Assembly (NCBI RefSeq): GCF_001468285.1
Contig: NZ_LNSB01000003.1
Span: forward strand, 62,001-126,000
Length of the DNA stretch: 64,000 bases
Direction: 5' to 3'
Source of the DNA: Sphingopyxis sp. HIX
GTDB taxonomy: Bacteria > Pseudomonadota > Alphaproteobacteria > Sphingomonadales > Sphingomonadaceae
Shown: one piece after another, positions 54,959-64,000 of the stretch
Layout of the letters: each line of letters opens with the position of its first letter
Numbering within the stretch: the first letter of the stretch is position 1
Translations under genes and position numbers: made by a program
Notes under the pieces: generated by a model
What the model saw: the letters and a program-made list of their open reading frames with translations, nothing else
What the model was told of the DNA's origin: nothing
The model's database searches: none

Positions 54959-56305
54959 CTATTTCAGCAGCACCAGTTCCTCGGCCATGCTGGGGTGCAG
55001 CGCGACGGTGTTGTCGAAATCGGCCTTGGTCAGCCCCGCCTTCACCGCGATCGCCGCGGCCTGCAAAATCTCGGGCGCGTCGGGGCCGATCATGTGCAGC
55101 CCGACGACCTGGTCGGTCGCGGCGTTGACGATCATCTTGTAGAGCGCGCGCTCGTTGCGGCCCGCGAGGACATTCTTCATCGCGCGGAAATCGCTGGTGT
55201 AGACGCGGATGCTGCCCAGTTGCCCACGCGCCTGGGCCTCGGTCATGCCGACCGCGCCGATCGGCGGGTGACTGAACACCGCGCTCGGGACATTCTGATA
55301 GTCGACCACGGTCGGCTTGCCGCCGAACACCGAGTCCGCGAAGGCCTGCCCCTCGCGGATCGCCACCGGCGTGAGCTGGATCCGGTTGGTGACGTCGCCG
55401 ACGGCATAGATGCTCGGCACCGACGACTGGTTGGTCTCGTCGACCTTGATCGCGCCATGCTCGTCGAGTTCGACCCCGACCTCCGCAAGCCCGATGCCCT
55501 TGGTGTTCGGCGTGCGCCCAGCGGCAACGAGCACCGCGTCGGCTATGATCGGGTCGCAGCCTTCGAGCATCACGGTCAGCGTGCCGTCGTCGTTCTTCGT
55601 GATCGACTGGAAGGGCGCGTTGAACTTGAAATCGATGCCCTTGGTCATCGAAATCTGCAGCAGGCGGTCGCGGATCTGTTCGTCGTAACCGCGCAGGATG
55701 GTGTCGCCGCGATTGACGATCGTCACCTTGCTGCCGAACTCGTTGAAGATGCCGGCGAATTCGTTGGCGATATAGCCGCCGCCCGCGATCACGACGCGCT
55801 TGGGCAGCGTTTCGAGGTGGAAAACCTCGTTCGAGGTGATCGCATGCTCGCTGCCCGGAAACTCGGGGACGTGCGGCCAGCCGCCGGTCGCGACCAGAAT
55901 GCGCTCGGCGGTCAGCTCGGTGCCGTCGGCGAGCCGCACCTTCTGCGGTCCGACGATCGTCGCGCGCGTCTTGAACACCTCGACCTTGTGGTTGCCCAGC
56001 GTCTGGCCATAGAGGCCCTCCAGCCGGTCGACTTCTGCCAGAACATTGTCGCGCAGCACGTCCCAGTTGAAGCGGCACTCGGGCACGTCCCAGCCGAACT
56101 GGCGCGCGTCGTGGAGATCCTCGGCGAAATGCGCGCCGTAGACGAGCAGCTTCTTGGGTACGCAGCCGCGGATCACGCAGGTGCCGCCGACCCGATACTC
56201 CTCCGCCACCGCGACGCGCGCGCCGTGCGAGGCCGCGATGCGCGACGCGCGCACGCCGCCCGACCCGGCGCCGATGACGAAGAGATCATAGTCGAAATCG
56301 CTCAT
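54959..56305 (-). CDS. gor: glutathione reductase
   Basis: A 448-residue flavoprotein that reduces glutathione disulfide with NADPH. FAD-binding GAGSGGVRASRIA is near residue 12. The redox disulfide is Cys43/Cys48 in GGTCVIRGCVPKK, distinctive of glutathione and not lipoamide enzymes. NADPH-binding GGGYIANEFAGIF follows with VNRG, and the catalytic His is in LHPSMAEELVLLK at the C-terminus. It is downstream of pgi on the same strand (105-base gap). Confidence 0.94.
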   Translation of the reverse strand: MSDFDYDLFVIGAGSGGVRASRIAASHGARVAVAEEYRVGGTCVIRGCVPKKLLVYGAHFAEDLHDARQFGWDVPECRFNWDVLRDNVLAEVDRLEGLYGQTLGNHKVEVFKTRATIVGPQKVRLADGTELTAERILVATGGWPHVPEFPGSEHAITSNEVFHLETLPKRVVIAGGGYIANEFAGIFNEFGSKVTIVNRGDTILRGYDEQIRDRLLQISMTKGIDFKFNAPFQSITKNDDGTLTVMLEGCDPIIADAVLVAAGRTPNTKGIGLAEVGVELDEHGAIKVDETNQSSVPSIYAVGDVTNRIQLTPVAIREGQAFADSVFGGKPTVVDYQNVPSAVFSHPPIGAVGMTEAQARGQLGSIRVYTSDFRAMKNVLAGRNERALYKMIVNAATDQVVGLHMIGPDAPEILQAAAIAVKAGLTKADFDNTVALHPSMAEELVLLK

Positions 56306-56410
56306 GAGGAACCCCTGAATGGATCGGCTGCTGTTCGCAGCGGCCGCCTATGTGGTTACGCCGCGGCGGCTTGCCAATCGAATTTTGCACTCAGGGACAG
56401 CGAGCGGGTC

Positions 56411-57916
56411 TCACTCGCCGAGCGCCGCCGCCATCAGTGCCTGCGTCGCGGCGTCGAACTCGACCGTGCCTTCGGCGAGGCCCTTGGCCATTTCCTTGCC
56501 CAGCTCGACCCCGAACTGGTCGAAGGGGTTGATGCCGAGCAGCACCGCATTGGCGAAGACGCGGTGTTCGTAGAAGGCGATCAGCGCGCCCAGGCTGCGC
56601 GGGGTTACCTGATCGAGCAGGATCGTCGTCGACGGCCGGTCGCCGGGATAATGGCGCGCGCCGTCCTCGCTCGCCCGCCCCGCCATCAGCGCCGCGCCCT
56701 GCGCGATGCAGTTCGCGACCAGCGTTTCGTGATGCGCCTCGTCGAGCAGATGGTCGGGCTCGCGCGCGACGACGAATTCGACCGGGGTCAGATGCGTGCC
56801 CTGGTGGAGCAACTGGAACACCGCATGCTGCGCATCGGTGCCGACCCCGCCCCAAGTGATCGCCGCGCTCGCCCGGCCGAGCGGCGCGCCGCCCAGCGTC
56901 ACCGACTTGCCGTTCGATTCCATCTCGAGCTGCTGGAGATAGGCGGGCAGCAGCCGCAGCCGTTCGTCATAGGCGAAGACCGCGCGCGTCTGGCAGCCGA
57001 GGCGGTTGGTGTAGAGCTGGTCGGCGAAGGCCGCGAGCAGCGCGATATTGTCGGCACCGTCGGCGAGGCGGAAATGGCGGTCCATCTCGGCCGCGCCCTC
57101 GAGCATGTCGGCGAAGGCGTCCCAGCCGAGCGCGAGCGCCGCGGGAAAGCCGATCGACGACCAGAGCGAATAGCGCCCGCCCACACTCTCGGCGAAAGGC
57201 AGGATGCGCGTCTCGTCGACGCCCCACTCCATCGCGCGCTCGGGCATCGCGGTCAGCGCGATGACGCGGCCATAGGGATCGGGCACGCCGGCCTCTTCGA
57301 GCCATTGCAGCGCCGAGGCGGCGTTGAGCAGGGTCTCGGTCGTGGTGAAGGTCTTCGACGCGACCGCGACCAACGTGCAGGCGGGGTCGAACTTGGCGAA
57401 AGCTTCTGCCAGCGCCGCGCCGTCGACGTTCGACACCACGGCGACGTCATAGCGCGACCCGTGACGGCCGAGCGCGTCGACGAGCAGGTCGGGGCCGAGC
57501 GCCGAGCCGCCGATGCCGATGTGGAGCAGATGGCGGATCTCGCCGAAAGCCCCCGCCTCGATCGCGTCGATCATCATCCGCATGCGCTGGTGAAAGGCCT
57601 GCGCGCGGTGGACCGATTCGGGCGCACCGTCGCCGCGTTCGGCGCTATGTTCGGCCGCGCGCCCCTCGGTCGGATTGGCGATACCGCCCGCGAACAAGGT
57701 CTTGCGGCGGCCCGCAAAATCCTGTGCCTTGGCGAGGTCCGTCAGGATGCCGACCGCCGCGGTATCGAGATGCGTCTTGGCGAAGTCGAAGCGGATGTCG
57801 GCGACATTACGCACCAGCGCCTGCAGCCGCGCCTCGGGATCGGCGGCGACGAGGCCGGTCAGCGTCTGCGGCTGCCAGCCGGCGAGCGCCTGCCAGGCTT
57901 GGTCGGCGGTGGTCAT
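56411..57916 (-). CDS. pgi: glucose-6-phosphate isomerase
   Basis: A 501-residue SIS-fold isomerase. Landmarks are HIGIGGSALGPDLLVDALG (near residue 130), VASKTFTTTETL (phosphate binding), GGRYSLWSSIGFPAALALG (signature), and LHQGTHLTPVEFVVAREPDH near the active site. It interconverts glucose 6-phosphate and fructose 6-phosphate; in sphingomonads this feeds the Entner-Doudoroff side. The tail residues and the N-terminal third are more divergent than usual. Confidence 0.94.
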   Translation of the reverse strand: MTTADQAWQALAGWQPQTLTGLVAADPEARLQALVRNVADIRFDFAKTHLDTAAVGILTDLAKAQDFAGRRKTLFAGGIANPTEGRAAEHSAERGDGAPESVHRAQAFHQRMRMMIDAIEAGAFGEIRHLLHIGIGGSALGPDLLVDALGRHGSRYDVAVVSNVDGAALAEAFAKFDPACTLVAVASKTFTTTETLLNAASALQWLEEAGVPDPYGRVIALTAMPERAMEWGVDETRILPFAESVGGRYSLWSSIGFPAALALGWDAFADMLEGAAEMDRHFRLADGADNIALLAAFADQLYTNRLGCQTRAVFAYDERLRLLPAYLQQLEMESNGKSVTLGGAPLGRASAAITWGGVGTDAQHAVFQLLHQGTHLTPVEFVVAREPDHLLDEAHHETLVANCIAQGAALMAGRASEDGARHYPGDRPSTTILLDQVTPRSLGALIAFYEHRVFANAVLLGINPFDQFGVELGKEMAKGLAEGTVEFDAATQALMAAALGE

Positions 57917-58035
57917 GTCGGAGCTCCCTTGCGGACGGATCAGGCGGCTTTCTCTAGGCGCGCCGCCGCCCGCGCGCCAGTGCGATCCGCCGATATTTGC
58001 TTGCGCGCAGACCTATTCACCGCCAAATGCCGCGG

Positions 58036-58965
58036 ATGACCGATGCCAGCCTGACCGCCGATACGCCGCCCGCCGCGGGCCCGGCGACGCCCACCCCCGC
58101 GCCCGCTCCGATGAGTGCCAAGGAAGAGGCGATCGACACCGTCCGCTTTCTCGCCTGGCTGGCGATCGCGGTGATCGTCTTCCGCAGCTTTTTCCTGTCG
58201 CCCTTCAACATTCCTTCGGAATCGATGCAGCCGCGGCTGCTGATCGGCGACTATCTGCTCGTCAACAAAATGGCCTATGGCTATTCGAAATACAGCCTGC
58301 CGTTCAGCGTGCCGCTGATCCCCGGGCGGATTTTCGCCAAGACCCCCGAGCGCGGCGACGTCGTCGTGTTCAAGGCGCCCCCGGTCAACGACAATGACTA
58401 TATCAAGCGCGTCATCGGCCTGCCCGGCGACACGGTGCAGGTGATCGACGGCATCGTGTGGCTCAACGGCAAGCCGCTGCCGCGCGAGGCGATGCCCGAT
58501 CTGGTGATCCCGGTGACCCCGAACATGCTCGAGGCCGCCCGCGACGAATATCGCCGCCAGGGCTTGCCCGTGCCCGCCGATGCGGACCTCCGCCCCTGTT
58601 ACCAGAGCGTGTTCGAGGAGGTCGCTGCCGACGGCCAGCGCCAGTGCCGCTACAAGCGCTTCAAGGAAACGCTGCCGAACGGCAAAAGCTATGCGATCCT
58701 CGACATCACCACCATCGCCGAGGACAATACGACGCTGAAGACCGTGCCCGAGGGCCATCTGTTCCTGATGGGCGACAACCGCGACCGCAGCGCCGACAGC
58801 CGTTTCCCCGCGATGGAAAACCAGGGCATCGGCCTCGTCCCCGAAGAAAATCTGGTCGGCAAGGCGCTGGTCGGCATGTTCTCGACCGACGGTTCTGCGA
58901 GCTGGATCAACCCGATCAGCTGGTTCACCGCGGCGCGCTGGAGCCGCATCGGGGATGGCTTTTGA
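58036..58965 (+). CDS. lepB: signal peptidase I
   Basis: A 309-residue membrane protease that removes signal peptides. An N-terminal transmembrane segment (about 36-53, [18 protein letters not shown]) precedes the nucleophile Ser63 in IPSESMQP and the general base Lys124 in [24 protein letters not shown] is the conserved box E. Start at 58036 (MTDASL) is chosen; in-frame ATG 58027 is possible since no clear ribosome-binding site decides. The stop overlaps the rnc start. Confidence 0.94.
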   Translation: MTDASLTADTPPAAGPATPTPAPAPMSAKEEAIDTVRFLAWLAIAVIVFRSFFLSPFNIPSESMQPRLLIGDYLLVNKMAYGYSKYSLPFSVPLIPGRIFAKTPERGDVVVFKAPPVNDNDYIKRVIGLPGDTVQVIDGIVWLNGKPLPREAMPDLVIPVTPNMLEAARDEYRRQGLPVPADADLRPCYQSVFEEVAADGQRQCRYKRFKETLPNGKSYAILDITTIAEDNTTLKTVPEGHLFLMGDNRDRSADSRFPAMENQGIGLVPEENLVGKALVGMFSTDGSASWINPISWFTAARWSRIGDGF

Positions 58966-59645
58966 CCGAACGGCCGTCCGCCGACACGATCGCAGCCCTC
59001 ACTGGTGCCGCCCCGCACGACCTCGCCCTCTATCATGAGGCGCTGACCCACGGCAGCAGCGGTGCGGGTGACTATCAGCGACTCGAATTCCTCGGCGACC
59101 GTGTGCTCGGCCTCGTGATCGCGTCCGAACTTTTCCGGCGCTTCCCGAAGGCGGCCGAAGGCGAGCTTTCGTCGCGGCTGCACGCGCTCGCCTCGGGCGA
59201 GACCTGCGCCAAGATCGCCCAGGGGCTCGATCTCAACGCGCACGTCCGCTTCGGCACGCAGGCGATCGGCGACGGCGGGCGTTACAGCGACAATATCGCC
59301 GCCGACGTGCTCGAAGCGCTGATCGGCGCCTTGTGGCTCGACCGCGGCGAAGACGCCGCGCGCGCCTTCATCGTCGCCAAATGGGGCGCGATGATCGACG
59401 GCCAGGTCGCGGCGCCCAAGCATCCCAAGGCGGCGCTCCAGGAATGGGCCGCGGCGAAAGGCCGCAAGCCTCCCGAATATCGCCTGATCCGCCGCGACGG
59501 CCCCGACCACGCCCCGCGCTTCCGCGTCGGCGTGACCGTCGGCAAGCTCGCCGAGGCCGAGGGCGAAGGCGCGTCGAAGCAGGCCGCCGAAAAGGCGGCG
59601 GCGACCGCCATGCTCGAAATATTGACACAGGAAGACAAGATATGA
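58962..59645 (+). CDS. rnc: ribonuclease III, TTG start
   Basis: A 227-residue double-strand-specific endonuclease. The signature [15 protein letters not shown] is near residue 40, a [18 protein letters not shown] catalytic-acid segment near 105, and a C-terminal dsRNA-binding domain ([13 protein letters not shown] onward). No ATG lies at the start; a TTG at 58962 overlaps the lepB stop (TTGA) and gives the conserved N-terminus. Clustering lepB-rnc-era is classic. Confidence 0.93.
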   Translation: MTERPSADTIAALTGAAPHDLALYHEALTHGSSGAGDYQRLEFLGDRVLGLVIASELFRRFPKAAEGELSSRLHALASGETCAKIAQGLDLNAHVRFGTQAIGDGGRYSDNIAADVLEALIGALWLDRGEDAARAFIVAKWGAMIDGQVAAPKHPKAALQEWAAAKGRKPPEYRLIRRDGPDHAPRFRVGVTVGKLAEAEGEGASKQAAEKAAATAMLEILTQEDKI

Positions 59646-60535
59646 CCCAGCGCTGCGGTTTCGTGGCGGTCGTCGGCGCGCCGAACGCCGGCAAATCGAC
59701 CCTCGTCAACGCGCTCGTCGGCCAGAAGGTCGCGATCGTCAGCCCCAAGGCGCAGACGACGCGCACCCGCCTGATGGGCGTCGCGATGGCGGACGAGGCA
59801 CAGATCGTGCTGATCGACACGCCCGGCATCTTCGCCCCCACCCGCCGCCTCGACCGCGCGATGGTCGCCGCTGCCTGGGGCAGCCTCGAGGAAGCCGAGG
59901 CGATCCTCGTGATGGTCGACGCCGCCGCGAAGCTCAGCGGGCGCGTCGAGCGCGTGCTTGAAGGCATCGCGAACCGCCCCGAGAAGAAATATCTGATCCT
60001 CAACAAGGTCGACCTGACCAAGAAGGACAAGCTCCTGACCATCGCGACCGAGCTCAATGCCAAGGTCGCGTTCGACGAGACCTTCTTCATCGCGGCGAGC
60101 AGCGGCGACGGCGTGCCCGATCTCAAGGCGCATCTCGCCAAGCTGATGCCTGAGGGGCCGTGGCATTTCCCCGAGGACGAGGTCAGCGACGCCCCCGAGC
60201 GCATGCTCGCGGCCGAGATTACCCGCGAACAGCTCTATCGTCAGCTCCACGAGGAGCTGCCGTACCAGTCGACCGTCGAGACCGAGCTGTTCAAGACGCG
60301 CCCCGACGGCAGCGCCGAAATCCACCAGCAGATTTTCGTTGCGCGCGACAACCAGCGCGCGATCGTGCTCGGCAAGGGCGGTAGCCGGATCAAGGAAATC
60401 GGCGCCCGCGCGCGCGCCGAGCTGACCGAGTTGATGGGGCGCAAGGTCCACTTGTTCCTGCACGTCAAGGTCAAGGAAAATTGGGACGAGGACCGCGGCG
60501 TCTATCGCGACATGGGGCTCGACTGGGTCGACTGA
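59642..60535 (+). CDS. era: GTPase Era
   Basis: A 297-residue GTPase needed for 30S subunit maturation. The G1 loop GAPNAGKST is near residue 12, G3 is DTPG near 60, and G4 is NKVD near 121. A C-terminal KH domain carries [14 protein letters not shown] near 244. Its ATG overlaps the rnc stop (ATGA). It binds the 3' end of 16S rRNA in known members. Confidence 0.96.
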   Translation: MTQRCGFVAVVGAPNAGKSTLVNALVGQKVAIVSPKAQTTRTRLMGVAMADEAQIVLIDTPGIFAPTRRLDRAMVAAAWGSLEEAEAILVMVDAAAKLSGRVERVLEGIANRPEKKYLILNKVDLTKKDKLLTIATELNAKVAFDETFFIAASSGDGVPDLKAHLAKLMPEGPWHFPEDEVSDAPERMLAAEITREQLYRQLHEELPYQSTVETELFKTRPDGSAEIHQQIFVARDNQRAIVLGKGGSRIKEIGARARAELTELMGRKVHLFLHVKVKENWDEDRGVYRDMGLDWVD

Positions 60536-60547
60536 GGGGAGATGTTC

Positions 60548-60982
60548 ATGCACCGGCCGCCATCGATCATCTGGTTCGAGCGCTTTTTCTGGGGGTCGAT
60601 CCTGATCGGATTTCTCTCCGCAGGTTTTGCCTGGAACGACATCGCGCGCGAAATCGAGAGCGACGCGGTGAGTTCGACGACAGGGATCGTTTTTCTGGCG
60701 TTCATTTTCGCCATAACTATCGGGATTTCGATCGCCTTCTGGTATTTCATCGCGCGGCGCGGAAGCAATATCGCGAAATGGATCTACACCGTGTGGATGG
60801 GCCTCGGCAGCCTGTGGACGCTCGTCACCCTCTTCGAACCCACCGCCGTTCGCGGCGCCGCGCTCGCTGCATCGCTGATTTCCACCCTGTTGACCCTCGC
60901 ATCGATCGCATGCCTGTTTCGCGCCGATGCAGTCGCTTGGCTGACGGGCAAGGCCCCGGTCGATCCGGGAATCTTCGAATAG
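60548..60982 (+). CDS. hypothetical four-helix membrane protein
   Basis: A 144-residue protein with four hydrophobic segments (roughly 10-26, 43-66, 75-95 and 100-122). It starts at the ATG 60548, six bases after GGGGAG; an ATG at 60542 abuts the ribosome-binding site. It follows era by 12 bases and may be co-transcribed. No family recognised. Confidence 0.65.
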   Translation: MHRPPSIIWFERFFWGSILIGFLSAGFAWNDIAREIESDAVSSTTGIVFLAFIFAITIGISIAFWYFIARRGSNIAKWIYTVWMGLGSLWTLVTLFEPTAVRGAALAASLISTLLTLASIACLFRADAVAWLTGKAPVDPGIFE

Positions 60983-60994
60983 CTGCCAGGCGGG

Positions 60995-62119
60995 TCAGAT
61001 CCGCCGGCAATCGTCGGGCGGGGACTGCCCATCGAAGCGCGCGCCGATCCAGCTCAGCGTCTCGCCGACGCTGTCCTTCGCGCTTGCGCCATGTTCGGTG
61101 CCGCGCATCTCGATCCAGCGGACTTTGGTGCGGTTGCGGCACACCGATTTGGCGAATTTGCGCGTCACCGCGGGCGCGACGATCGTGTCCCTGTCGCCCT
61201 GCGCGATCAGCAGCGGCCCCGGCACGCGCGCGGGGTCGACGCTGTTGGCGCGCGCGAGCGACTTCCACGGCTCGATCTGGCCGATATCCTTGGTCCGCGT
61301 CGCGCGCGCGACCGTCAGGATTCCCAGGATCGTGCCGAGTTTCGGCTTCTTTTCCAGGCTGACGCAATTATTCTCGGCCAGCCGGTGGATGATACCCGCA
61401 TTGGTCTTGTTGGCGATCCCGTCCATCGAATAGCCGTAGAGCGTCGACCAGCTGTGGAGCGCGAAGGAGAGCAAGAGCGCGCGCGCATTCTTGTCGCTGC
61501 CCTCGCGGAGGTTCGCGGCGAGATCGGTCGGCGGCGCGGCGGCGGCGGCGCCCACCAAGGTCAGGTCGGGCGCATAGCGCCGCGCGTTGGTCGCGGTCCA
61601 TAATGCGGCGTGGCCGCCCTGCGACTCGCCCCAGACTGCAAAGCTGCTCCCCGCCGCCGCGCCGACGATGCCGCGCGCCGCGCGCACGCCGTCGAGCACC
61701 GCGTGCGAGGTGTCGTCGCCGATCAGGAAGGGGTGCATCGTCGGATTGCCGAGCCCGATATAGTCGGGCGCAACGACGACATAGCCCTGCCGCACCGCCG
61801 GCTCGACCCCCGCCGAGGCCGGGAAGAAGTTGGCGCTGAGCGATGGCGCGCATTTCTCGGCGACGCCCCACGCGCCGTGCGTCCAGGCGATCACGCGGCG
61901 CGGGCGCGGCGGCACCGCCTCCATCGGCGCGGCGACGAGCCCGGTGACGCGCAGCGGCGCGCCGCTGCCGTTCGTCGTCCAATATTGGATGCGCCACGCC
62001 TGCACCCCCGGCGGCGCATCGGGCAGCGGATCCGCGGCGATCAGGCTGCCCGCCTGTTGCGCCTGGGCCGCGGTGGGCGCGGCGATGGCAAGGGCCAGCA
62101 GAAGCAGCAAATGGCGCAT
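60995..62119 (-). CDS. secreted alpha/beta hydrolase, secretory-lipase family
   Basis: A 374-residue hydrolase with a signal peptide (LLLLLALAIAAPTAAQA). The nucleophile elbow is WGESQGGHAALW near residue 169, and QGDRDTIVAPA (acid) and EHGASAK (histidine) follow near the C-terminus. This order fits a Ser-Asp-His triad. Related secretory lipases cleave ester bonds; the natural substrate is unknown. It is convergent with the small membrane protein. Confidence 0.83.
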   Translation of the reverse strand: MRHLLLLLALAIAAPTAAQAQQAGSLIAADPLPDAPPGVQAWRIQYWTTNGSGAPLRVTGLVAAPMEAVPPRPRRVIAWTHGAWGVAEKCAPSLSANFFPASAGVEPAVRQGYVVVAPDYIGLGNPTMHPFLIGDDTSHAVLDGVRAARGIVGAAAGSSFAVWGESQGGHAALWTATNARRYAPDLTLVGAAAAAPPTDLAANLREGSDKNARALLLSFALHSWSTLYGYSMDGIANKTNAGIIHRLAENNCVSLEKKPKLGTILGILTVARATRTKDIGQIEPWKSLARANSVDPARVPGPLLIAQGDRDTIVAPAVTRKFAKSVCRNRTKVRWIEMRGTEHGASAKDSVGETLSWIGARFDGQSPPDDCRRI

Positions 62120-62227
62120 CGGACACCTCCCTGTCGGCGCATCCTAACATGAGTCGTGCGCAGCGCATATGGCAGGCTGCGCCGCCTTCTCGTCAGTATA
62201 GTGCGCCTAAAACCGCGATTGTATCCG

Positions 62228-62253
62228 CATTATTATGCACGACATGAATAATG
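62228..62253. promoter_or_regulatory. palindrome CATTATT-N12-AATAATG
   Basis: Perfect 7-base arms with a 12-base spacer in an AT-rich stretch upstream of the CrtC/AttH-like gene. Operator-like; the binder is unknown. The AT-rich stretch runs to about 62310 and may contain the promoter. Confidence 0.4.
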
Positions 62254-62343
62254 GACAAAATATCTTTGAAAAATCTCGAAATATCCACCTGACTTTTTGG
62301 CAAGCCATGATAGTCTCCGCGCCATTCAAGGGGGAGACAAGCC

Positions 62344-63375
62344 ATGACGCCGAAAGATTCCGGACCCGTTCCCGTGCCGCCGTCCGAAGTGCTGATCAAG
62401 CTGCCGCAGGACCAATATTGCCACGCCGAGGCGCCGACCGAATGGTGGTGGCACACCGGCACGCTCGTCGCCGGCGACCGCGCCTTCGGCTTCGAGATCA
62501 ACGCCGCGAGCTTCGCGCCCGCCGCCTTCTCCGAGGTGATGCTGACCGACGTTGCCAACCAGCGCCACTACCAGAAGACCGCGCCGCAGACGCCGGGCGC
62601 CTGGGCCGAGACCGACCCGAGCAAGGACTGGTACGTCAAGCTCGGCAATCCCGAGCTCGAGCACGACTGGATCTGGATGACCGCGCCGCAGGCCGATCCC
62701 AGCAACATGACGGTGAAGGCGCAGCTTCAGGACGAAGCCACGGGCACGATCATCCTCTTCGACCTCGTCATGGCGCAGCAGGGCCCGCCGCTGATCGTCT
62801 GGGGCACCGGCTGCAACCCGACCCCGCCCAACGACGGCGGGTCGGTGACCGCGAACAATTATTACTACAGCTTCACCCGGCTGCAGGCGTCGGGCACGAT
62901 CGCGATCGGCGACGAGGTGTTCGAGGTCACCGGCCAGACTTGGATGGACCATGAATATGGGCTGTTCGGGTCGTCGACAGAGCCGGTGCTGTGGTATCTG
63001 CAGGATATGCAACTCGATAACGGCGTGCACATCTCGCACTATATGACGCTGACCGGGGACAATCCGCCGCAGGCCGGGCAGTCCTATCCGTCGAACGCAA
63101 CGATCCAGTTCCCCGACGGCACGACCTATTTTGTCCGCGACTGCACGATGACGCCGGGGACGCGGACGTGGACCGCACCGAACGGGCAGCTCTTCTTCCT
63201 CGACTTCCAGGTCGAGATTCCCGATTTCGGCGCGTCGATCGCGGTGACGACCCCGGTCGATGATCAGGCGTTCCTCGCCTACGGCGCCTATGTCTACGAG
63301 GGGCTCGCAACCGCGAGCGGGACGTTCGACGGCCAGCAGGTCAGCGGGACGGCGTGGAACGAGCAGCGGCCGTAG
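62344..63375 (+). CDS. CrtC/AttH-like lipocalin-fold protein
   Basis: A 343-residue protein of the CrtC-N/AttH-like family. The hallmark PTEWWWHTGTLVAGDRAFGF is near residue 36. The second half contains FEVTGQTWMDHEYG and WYLQDMQLDNG, a two-lobed pattern seen in hydroxyneurosporene hydratase (CrtC) and AttH. No other carotenoid gene is nearby, so carotenoid hydration is only one option. No signal peptide is visible. GGGGGAGA precedes the ATG. Confidence 0.75.
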   Translation: MTPKDSGPVPVPPSEVLIKLPQDQYCHAEAPTEWWWHTGTLVAGDRAFGFEINAASFAPAAFSEVMLTDVANQRHYQKTAPQTPGAWAETDPSKDWYVKLGNPELEHDWIWMTAPQADPSNMTVKAQLQDEATGTIILFDLVMAQQGPPLIVWGTGCNPTPPNDGGSVTANNYYYSFTRLQASGTIAIGDEVFEVTGQTWMDHEYGLFGSSTEPVLWYLQDMQLDNGVHISHYMTLTGDNPPQAGQSYPSNATIQFPDGTTYFVRDCTMTPGTRTWTAPNGQLFFLDFQVEIPDFGASIAVTTPVDDQAFLAYGAYVYEGLATASGTFDGQQVSGTAWNEQRP

Positions 63376-63383
63376 GCATAGCC

Positions 63384-63459
63384 GTCGCCCCCGCGGAGGC
63401 GGGGGCCGCTGCTAGCCTCGCACTAGGCCTATAGCGGCCCCCGCCTTCGCGGGGGCGAC
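63384..63459. repeat. inverted repeat, family D, copy 3, at a convergent junction
   Basis: Two 27-base arms (63384-63410 and 63433-63459), each itself a hairpin with the GTCGCCCCCGC / GCGGGGGC core, are inverted copies differing at one position around 22 bases. They lie between the convergent CrtC-like and topA genes. Confidence 0.85.
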
Positions 63460-63464
63460 GATTC

Positions 63465-64000
63465 CTATGCGCCCTTCGCCGCGGCCTTCTTCTTCGCAGG
63501 CGCCTTCTTCGTCGCCGGCTTCTTCGCCGCGGCCTTTTTCGGCGCCGCCTTCTTCTTGCCCTTCGGCGGCCCCTTCGCGGCGCGCGCGTCGATCAGCGCG
63601 ATCGCTTCCTCTTCGGTCAGCGCGTCGGGCTCCATCGACTTGGGCAAGGTCGCGTTGGTCGTGCCGTCGGTCACATAGGGACCGAAGCGCCCCGCCATCA
63701 GCTTCATGTCGCCGCCGCTGGTCGGATGCGCGCCGAAGGTCTTGAGCGGCTCGGCCTTCGCCCGCGCGCCGCGCCCGCCGCCGTTCGCGGCCTCGGCGAT
63801 GCGCACCACCGCGGCGTTCATGCCGATGTCGAAGATCTCGGCGGTGCCCGTCAGCTTGGCATATTTGCCGTCGTGGAGCAGATAGGGGCCATAGCGCCCC
63901 AGCCCCGCCATGATGACCTTGCCGCTCTCCGGATGCGTCCCGACCTCGCGCGGCAGATTCAAGAGCCGGATCGCGTAATCGAGGTCGAAATCCTCGCCCG
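63465..64000 (-). CDS. topA: DNA topoisomerase I, C-terminal part (cut by window end)
   Basis: The reading frame stays open to the window edge, so this is the 3' end of a longer gene. It shows topoisomerase C-terminal repeats: GKVIMAGLGRYGPYLLHDGKYAKL and GGDMKLMAGRFGPYVTDGTTNATL, here split by a disordered stretch. EALTEEEAIALIDAR-like sequence follows, then a Lys/Ala-rich tail (KKAAPKKAAAKKPATKK) that resembles histone H1 tails. It relaxes negative supercoils in the cytoplasm. Confidence 0.9.
   Translation of the reverse strand, partial: GEDFDLDYAIRLLNLPREVGTHPESGKVIMAGLGRYGPYLLHDGKYAKLTGTAEIFDIGMNAAVVRIAEAANGGGRGARAKAEPLKTFGAHPTSGGDMKLMAGRFGPYVTDGTTNATLPKSMEPDALTEEEAIALIDARAAKGPPKGKKKAAPKKAAAKKPATKKAPAKKKAAAKGA

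Noticed and set aside
54875-58039. 1054-residue plus-strand frame over glutathione reductase and glucose-6-phosphate isomerase
   Set aside because: It runs antisense to two well-defined enzymes and reads as low-complexity shadow sequence.

Overview
This window is a chromosomal segment of a GC-rich alphaproteobacterium, most likely a sphingomonad (Sphingopyxis- or Sphingomonas-like). That assignment is an inference. It rests on the codon bias, a large TonB-dependent receptor, many acyl-CoA catabolic genes, an archaeal/eukaryotic-type prolyl-tRNA synthetase, PhaR, and palindromic intergenic repeats. The region is dense: about 60 protein genes, no tRNA, rRNA, CRISPR array, insertion sequence or prophage. 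Only one gene-free stretch exceeds 300 bases (31043-31537).

Layout. (1) 18-16128 is an acyl-CoA degradation island: three crotonase-fold enzymes, a double-hotdog MaoC-type dehydratase, an acyl-CoA synthetase, two paralogous pairs of acyl-CoA dehydrogenases, an SDR dehydrogenase, a thiolase and a CaiB/BaiF racemase or CoA-transferase. A PhoX-like protein and a tyrosine-phosphatase-like gene sit at its edge. Two divergent promoters in the island share the 16-base block AGTTRTATAACTAGGT, and a third operon has the palindrome TTGACGTTTACGTCAA. This suggests pathway-specific regulation. (2) 16166-31042 is mixed: amidohydrolase, aminotransferase plus sulfotransferase, PAP2 phosphatase, pyruvate dehydrogenase E2 and E3, UspA, an XRE regulator, a small secreted protein behind a leader that looks like an attenuator, RNase R, ProRS and PhaR. 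(3) 31538-41085 holds the TonB receptor, alanine racemase, two major transporters, a cyclase-family hydrolase, a MAPEG protein and CsaA. (4) 41095-51989 is the methylmalonyl-CoA pathway. A tightly packed minus-strand operon runs pccB, small membrane protein, mce, GST, mcm, secreted protein, bioB, two small proteins, pccA. Divergent to it is a PccR/ScfR-type regulator, with TTTGCAAA operators visible in the shared promoter. (5) 51986-64000 holds a LysR/SDR divergent pair, a reductase, glutathione reductase, glucose-6-phosphate isomerase, the lepB-rnc-era cluster, a secreted lipase-like hydrolase, a CrtC/AttH-like protein and the 3' end of topA.

How the genes work together. Branched acyl chains (possibly steroid or isoprenoid side chains) could be activated, racemised, dehydrogenated, hydrated and thiolysed by region 1. 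The propionyl-CoA released would enter region 4, which carboxylates it, epimerises it and isomerises it to succinyl-CoA, and whose operon includes its own biotin synthase.

A second theme is structural. Almost every convergent gene junction with room for one carries a GC-rich palindromic repeat. At least four repeat families occur, one with stems that differ in sequence between copies yet stay complementary.
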